Below are positions 5,793 to 8,860 of a DNA stretch of 8,860 nt, piece after piece; positions within the stretch are counted from its first letter, which is position 1, and each line of letters starts with the position of its first letter. The position numbers were made by a program, and so were the translations under genes. The notes beneath the pieces were generated by a model that was not told the DNA's origin, did not search any database, and saw only the letters and a program-made list of their open reading frames with translations. This DNA is from an uncultured Clostridia bacterium. GTDB lineage: Bacteria; Bacillota; Clostridia; Oscillospirales; Acutalibacteraceae. The stretch spans positions 1 to 8,860 of the forward strand of contig CALYNW010000024.1 in assembly GCA_945224895.1 (NCBI GenBank), read 5' to 3'.

Positions 5793-7083
5793 TTTCCTTA
5801 CGCTCCGGCAATTTAAGGAAGAAGGATATTATGCTTGCCAAAACCATTGCTGCAAAGGGAAATACGCAAAGCAAAACCTTTGATGCAAGGGCAGGATTAG
5901 AGCCCGGATCATCTCCGCTGACAAAGTCAAAGCTTTTTGAAACAACGTAAAATGCAAGAGAAGTATACAGTCCGTTAAGTCTGTTCATAACACCCATAAG
6001 GCTGTTTATTATTCCCTCTCTTTTAACTCCGTTTCGCTGATAATCGTCATCAATTATCTTTGCACCGATACAATCCATAGTGGTAAGACACGCCGCAATG
6101 CCAAAGCCCATAACCGCCGCAATAACTATTGCAACAGGCAGTACCTTTGCGAAGTACAGAGGGATGAAGCCTATCGCCATAATTATAAAGCCTGTTCTCC
6201 ATATTGTCATAACAGGAAGCTTTTTTGAAATCCTTGACCATACCAATATGCCGATAACCGCAACACCGAGAACTATGCCAAGCATAATAGTTGTTGAGCT
6301 TCCGCCAAGTCCCAATGTGTACTTTACATAAAACGGCAATGCCTGTGAAATAAGCGCAAAGGCTGAAGAATAAAATGCGCCTGCAAAGCCGAATATCCAG
6401 AAATGAGGATTTTTAATAAGAGCAATAATACTGTCAATAAGCCTTGGCTTTTCAAGCTCCTCATAATCCGTGCTTTCACGACAGCCCAAGAAGCAATACA
6501 TCATAACGATAATAGCAAGAATACCGTAAATCAGAGATGTTAAACGATAGCCGATTTTCTCGGTAATCATCGGTGTAAGCGCAATACTGATTGCCATTGC
6601 AAAAAGCTGACATATCTGGCGAATACCGTTGGTTTTCGCTCTTTCATTATCACTTTGGAAAAGCTCAGGGAACAATGCGCCGTAGTTAGCGTTTACAAGC
6701 GAATCAAGAGTACCTGTCAGTATGTACATCAAAAGCATATATATGAAAAGCATACCCTTTTCACTTTCAACAAATGACGGAACATTATAAAAAAGTATAA
6801 AGCAAAGCACCAAAAGAGGTGCACCTATAATAAGCCAAGGTCTGCGTCTACCCCATTTTGTACGTGTTCTGTCTGACAGAAAGCCGTAAACAGGGTTATC
6901 TATTGCGTCAACAAATGTGTAGATAAACAGAACAAGCGAATATTTTTTCATATCAAGTCCAAGCATATCAACATAAAATATTGCAGCAAAGGATTTAAAC
7001 ATATTTATAGGCATTGATGTACCGAACATACCTATACCGTATCTAAACGGCGTAGTTTTTTTCAATGTAGTTTTTCCAGCCAT
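5785..7083 (-). CDS. GPH-family (MelB-type) glycoside:cation symporter
   Basis: The 432-residue protein has about 12 hydrophobic segments and belongs to the glycoside-pentoside-hexuronide:cation symporter branch of the major facilitator superfamily. The family signature covers residues 59-84: DAIDNP (59-64), SDRTRTKWGRRRP (70-82) and WLIIGAP. In MelB two aspartates in the helix II motif DAIND coordinate the coupling cation. Here Asp59 matches the first, but the second position is Asn63, with an Asp at the preceding residue (Asp62), so cation use may differ. The ATG has a strong AGGAGGT (7097-7091) 7 bases upstream, and the gene follows the PHP gene by 15 bases. It would import the oligosaccharide or glycoside on which the flanking hydrolases act. 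The substrate cannot be inferred from sequence alone. Confidence 0.92.
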   Translation of the reverse strand: MAGKTTLKKTTPFRYGIGMFGTSMPINMFKSFAAIFYVDMLGLDMKKYSLVLFIYTFVDAIDNPVYGFLSDRTRTKWGRRRPWLIIGAPLLVLCFILFYNVPSFVESEKGMLFIYMLLMYILTGTLDSLVNANYGALFPELFQSDNERAKTNGIRQICQLFAMAISIALTPMITEKIGYRLTSLIYGILAIIVMMYCFLGCRESTDYEELEKPRLIDSIIALIKNPHFWIFGFAGAFYSSAFALISQALPFYVKYTLGLGGSSTTIMLGIVLGVAVIGILVWSRISKKLPVMTIWRTGFIIMAIGFIPLYFAKVLPVAIVIAAVMGFGIAACLTTMDCIGAKIIDDDYQRNGVKREGIINSLMGVMNRLNGLYTSLAFYVVSKSFDFVSGDDPGSNPALASKVLLCVFPFAAMVLASIISFFLKLPERKENE

Positions 7084-7090
7084 AATAATG

Positions 7091-7097
7091 ACCTCCT
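7091..7097 (-). promoter_or_regulatory. Strong Shine-Dalgarno for the symporter gene
   Basis: AGGAGGT in the 15-base gap between the PHP hydrolase stop and the symporter ATG is the best ribosome binding site in the window. It fixes the start at 7083 and suggests high translation of the transporter relative to its operon partners. Confidence 0.8.
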
Positions 7098-7098
7098 A

Positions 7099-8337
7099 TT
7101 AAAAATAAATTGGATTTGAAACTGCTGTAATTCTTTTTCCTTTTAGTGCCTTTACATATGCGAATTTAACCTTTTCAAGCTTAATTTCCGCCCTGCCGTC
7201 AGCAAGGTTGATATTTCTTTCGCATTTATCTGTAACAATCACTAAATTTTTTGCATTGCTTTCTATAACAAGTGGGATATCAGTGCCATATTTAGCCACA
7301 TCACCCATTGAAAATTCTCCGTATTTGAGATTAAGTCTTACGCCGTCAACGCTTTCGCTTACAAAGCACCTTCCGTTTTTTACTGCGTCTAAAATATCTT
7401 CAGGTGCAGGTGATTTTGAATACACACCTGTCACGGGATTGCCGAGCCTTACAAAGCCTTTAGGCTTATGGAAATCACTGCCACCTACGGCAGGTAATCG
7501 TCTTCCACTGCACAGCATATACGTCCACCATTTTATTCCGTCGGTATTTGTTTTACGCATAGGACCGTTCCAAATTTCGACCATATCAAAGGCGTTTTCG
7601 TCCTCCCAAAGATAGGGACAAAACCTGCATTTCGGATGATTAACGGAAATCACTGCACCCTTTGAACGGGCTTTTGAAATAAGCGACTGCATTTCTTCCT
7701 TAGTATTAGCCACAAAGGAATTTTCAAATGGATTAGCTACTCCGAAGAAATTCATATGTCCTTTATAATGCGTCCACTCAACAGCAGGAACAAATGTCAG
7801 TCCGTCTATATGAGGCAAAGAAAAATTCTCCGAAAAGTTATTATGATTTGCAAGTGCCACAAAATCAAGACCTCTGCTTTTAGCAAAAACACCAATCTCA
7901 TAAGCACTTAATTTTCCGTCTGATGCAGTTGTATGAATATGCAAATCACCGAAAAGGAGCCTTTCTCCTTTTAGTTTAAAATCAATGTTATATGTAACGT
8001 CAACGCCCTCGGGCATTATGTGATAAGCACCGACTATGATTTTCCATTTTCCCGACCCGATAGGCTGACACAAATATCCCGGCGAGGAATCATATTCTCC
8101 GACGCTGACTGATTTATGGGCACTTCCCGACCAGCCGAGAAAATTTCCCTTTTCATCCTCAAGTCCTATATCAACCGTATTTGATGGCTTAAGGTCTGAT
8201 ATAAAGCCCTTACCCTTTCGGAAATAATCATAGCTGACAGTAATCTTTTCAACATTCTCGGGAACATCAAAGGAAATTGTATAATATTGTCCCTCTTTAT
8301 CCTTTGATATATGGTGGTGAAGTATTATATGTATCAC
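7099..8337 (-). CDS. CehA/McbA-type PHP-domain metallohydrolase
   Basis: The 412-residue protein has an N-terminal beta-rich domain (about 15-125) and a PHP metallo-phosphoesterase-type domain (about 128-345), then a small beta-rich C-terminal part. Metal-ligand motifs appear in order: GDLHIHT (130-136), SDG (139-141), ANHNN (163-167, His165), Glu187 in PAVEW, GHMN (193-196), VNHPK (232-236, His234) and GGSDFH (285-290). This arrangement is that of the CehA/McbA family, named for carbaryl hydrolase but mostly of unknown substrate, hydrolysing phosphate or carboxyl/carbamate esters. No signal peptide is seen, so it is cytoplasmic. It is first in an operon with a sugar symporter and a deacetylase, so it likely acts on a decorated sugar. 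The start is unusual: no ATG is near, and the GTG at 8337 lies inside the best ribosome binding site (GAGGTGAT), so initiation may be at a nearby ATA codon. Confidence 0.88.
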   Translation of the reverse strand: MIHIILHHHISKDKEGQYYTISFDVPENVEKITVSYDYFRKGKGFISDLKPSNTVDIGLEDEKGNFLGWSGSAHKSVSVGEYDSSPGYLCQPIGSGKWKIIVGAYHIMPEGVDVTYNIDFKLKGERLLFGDLHIHTTASDGKLSAYEIGVFAKSRGLDFVALANHNNFSENFSLPHIDGLTFVPAVEWTHYKGHMNFFGVANPFENSFVANTKEEMQSLISKARSKGAVISVNHPKCRFCPYLWEDENAFDMVEIWNGPMRKTNTDGIKWWTYMLCSGRRLPAVGGSDFHKPKGFVRLGNPVTGVYSKSPAPEDILDAVKNGRCFVSESVDGVRLNLKYGEFSMGDVAKYGTDIPLVIESNAKNLVIVTDKCERNINLADGRAEIKLEKVKFAYVKALKGKRITAVSNPIYF

Positions 8338-8364
8338 CTCTTTTTAAATATATTTCATTTTTAT

Positions 8365-8373
8365 TTTATAACA
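8365..8373 (-). promoter_or_regulatory. Candidate promoter of the PHP-symporter-deacetylase operon
   Basis: TGTTATAAA on the minus strand is a TGn-TATAAA extended -10 element about 28 bases before the GTG at 8337. No convincing -35 box lies at the right distance, which is typical of a promoter that needs an activator such as the divergent AraC-type regulator. An imperfect inverted repeat CTTAATT/AATTTAAG lies about 8-30 bases upstream (near 8379-8403) and could be part of the control region. Confidence 0.45.
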
Positions 8374-8440
8374 TATCTTAGCTTAATTCTTGCTATAATT
8401 TAAGAAAAACAGGTGATTTTTTTAAGTTTATCTTATTTTA

Positions 8441-8470
8441 TTGACATTTATACATTTAAAATGGTAATAT
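8441..8470 (+). promoter_or_regulatory. Promoter of the AraC-family regulator gene
   Basis: A perfect -35 TTGACA (8441-8446), an 18-base spacer and TAATAT (8465-8470) preceded by TGG form a sigma-A promoter with an extended -10. Transcription would start near 8478, giving a leader of about 30 bases before the probable TTG start at 8507. Confidence 0.6.
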
Positions 8471-8506
8471 CTCATTGTAAAATAAGAATTATAGGACGTG
8501 TGCAAC

Positions 8507-8860
8507 TTGAACATAAATTCAAACTTCAATGATGATAATTTAGTAATTTTAGTAGATTATCGCAACAATAAATCACTAAATCACTATGGTGTTGCCTGTC
8601 ATTGGTGGAATTCGGAAACCACCTCTCTGCACTGTCATAATTTTTATGAATTTTTTATCGTAACGTCAGGTGAGGCTGTTCACGAAATAAACGGAGAACA
8701 CAGAAAGCTACATAAAGGAACGCTTCAGCTGATTCAGCCTAATGACAGCCACAGGATTGTTTCTTCAAAATCAAAAAAATGCACTCATATAAATATCAGC
8801 GTAACTCCCCAAAAGCTTGAAAGCATTTGCAATGCTATTGATATATCGGTTAATGAGCTT
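8507..8860 (+). CDS. AraC-family transcriptional regulator, N-terminal cupin domain (partial, runs off the window)
   Basis: The frame is open from a TTG at 8507 to the window edge (118 codons) and has no early ATG. AGGA at 8493-8496 lies 10 bases before the TTG; an in-frame GTG at 8498 is too close to it. The product shows the sugar-sensing cupin fold of AraC-type regulators: HCHNFYEFFIVTSGE (42-56, with His42, His44 and Glu48), G71-T-L-x-L-I-x-P-N-D-S-H (ending at His82) and a following strand ICISV-like (NISVTP). The helix-turn-helix domain would lie beyond base 8860. Being divergent from the PHP-symporter-deacetylase operon across 169 bp, it is probably the activator of that operon in response to a sugar ligand. 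The assignment to AraC, rather than a stand-alone cupin, is inferred from the motif order and position. Confidence 0.78.
   Translation, partial: MNINSNFNDDNLVILVDYRNNKSLNHYGVACHWWNSETTSLHCHNFYEFFIVTSGEAVHEINGEHRKLHKGTLQLIQPNDSHRIVSSKSKKCTHINISVTPQKLESICNAIDISVNEL

Noticed and set aside
7208..7615. Plus-strand open frame antisense to the PHP hydrolase
   Set aside because: The minus-strand frame carries the PHP metal motifs across exactly this stretch; the plus frame is a shadow.

Overview
The window looks like chromosomal DNA of a low-GC Gram-positive anaerobe of the Clostridia, probably a gut Ruminococcaceae/Oscillospiraceae-type bacterium. This rests on AT-rich intergenic DNA, AGGAGG-type ribosome binding sites, sigma-A-like promoters with extended -10 boxes, a Thr/Lys-rich membrane-anchored surface protein, and protein families (a TetM-like GTPase fused to a YacP/NYN nuclease, a GPH symporter, a CehA/McbA-type PHP hydrolase) common in that group. 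The taxonomic placement is inference; the window has no rRNA, tRNA or mobile element.

Layout, left to right. Bases 1-160 hold no secure gene. They contain five closely spaced short inverted repeats, suggesting a structured RNA or intergenic repeat, or the 3' end of a gene cut by the window edge. At 250-1353 (minus) is a secreted, C-terminally anchored protein of unknown function. It is divergent from the large gene at 1534-4116 (plus), and the 180-bp gap carries a recognisable promoter in each direction. The 860-residue product at 1534-4116 is an EF-G/Tet(M)-like ribosome-binding GTPase carrying a complete YacP/Rae1-like NYN ribonuclease domain at its C-terminus. A strong hairpin at 4126-4164 separates it from the convergent genes to the right.

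From 8337 leftwards lies a minus-strand operon. It encodes a PHP-domain CehA/McbA-type metallohydrolase (7099-8337), a GPH/MelB-type sugar:cation symporter (5785-7083) and a ChbG/YdjC-type carbohydrate deacetylase (4935-5792), with short spacing or overlapping ends. A divergent AraC-family regulator with an N-terminal cupin domain starts at about 8507 and runs off the right edge. Together they look like a small locus for uptake and processing of an acetylated or otherwise decorated glycoside under AraC control. The substrate cannot be read from the sequence and no glycoside hydrolase is present in the window.

Between the deacetylase and the hairpin is a cluster of small minus-strand reading frames (4177-4890). 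They are a 43-residue lipoprotein-like ORF, a 51-residue single-pass membrane ORF and a 135-residue unknown protein. The frames overlap in ways that suggest at least one frameshift (decay, slippage or sequence error). The likeliest new biology here is the GTPase-nuclease fusion, which points to a one-protein machine that enters the ribosomal A site and cuts mRNA there.
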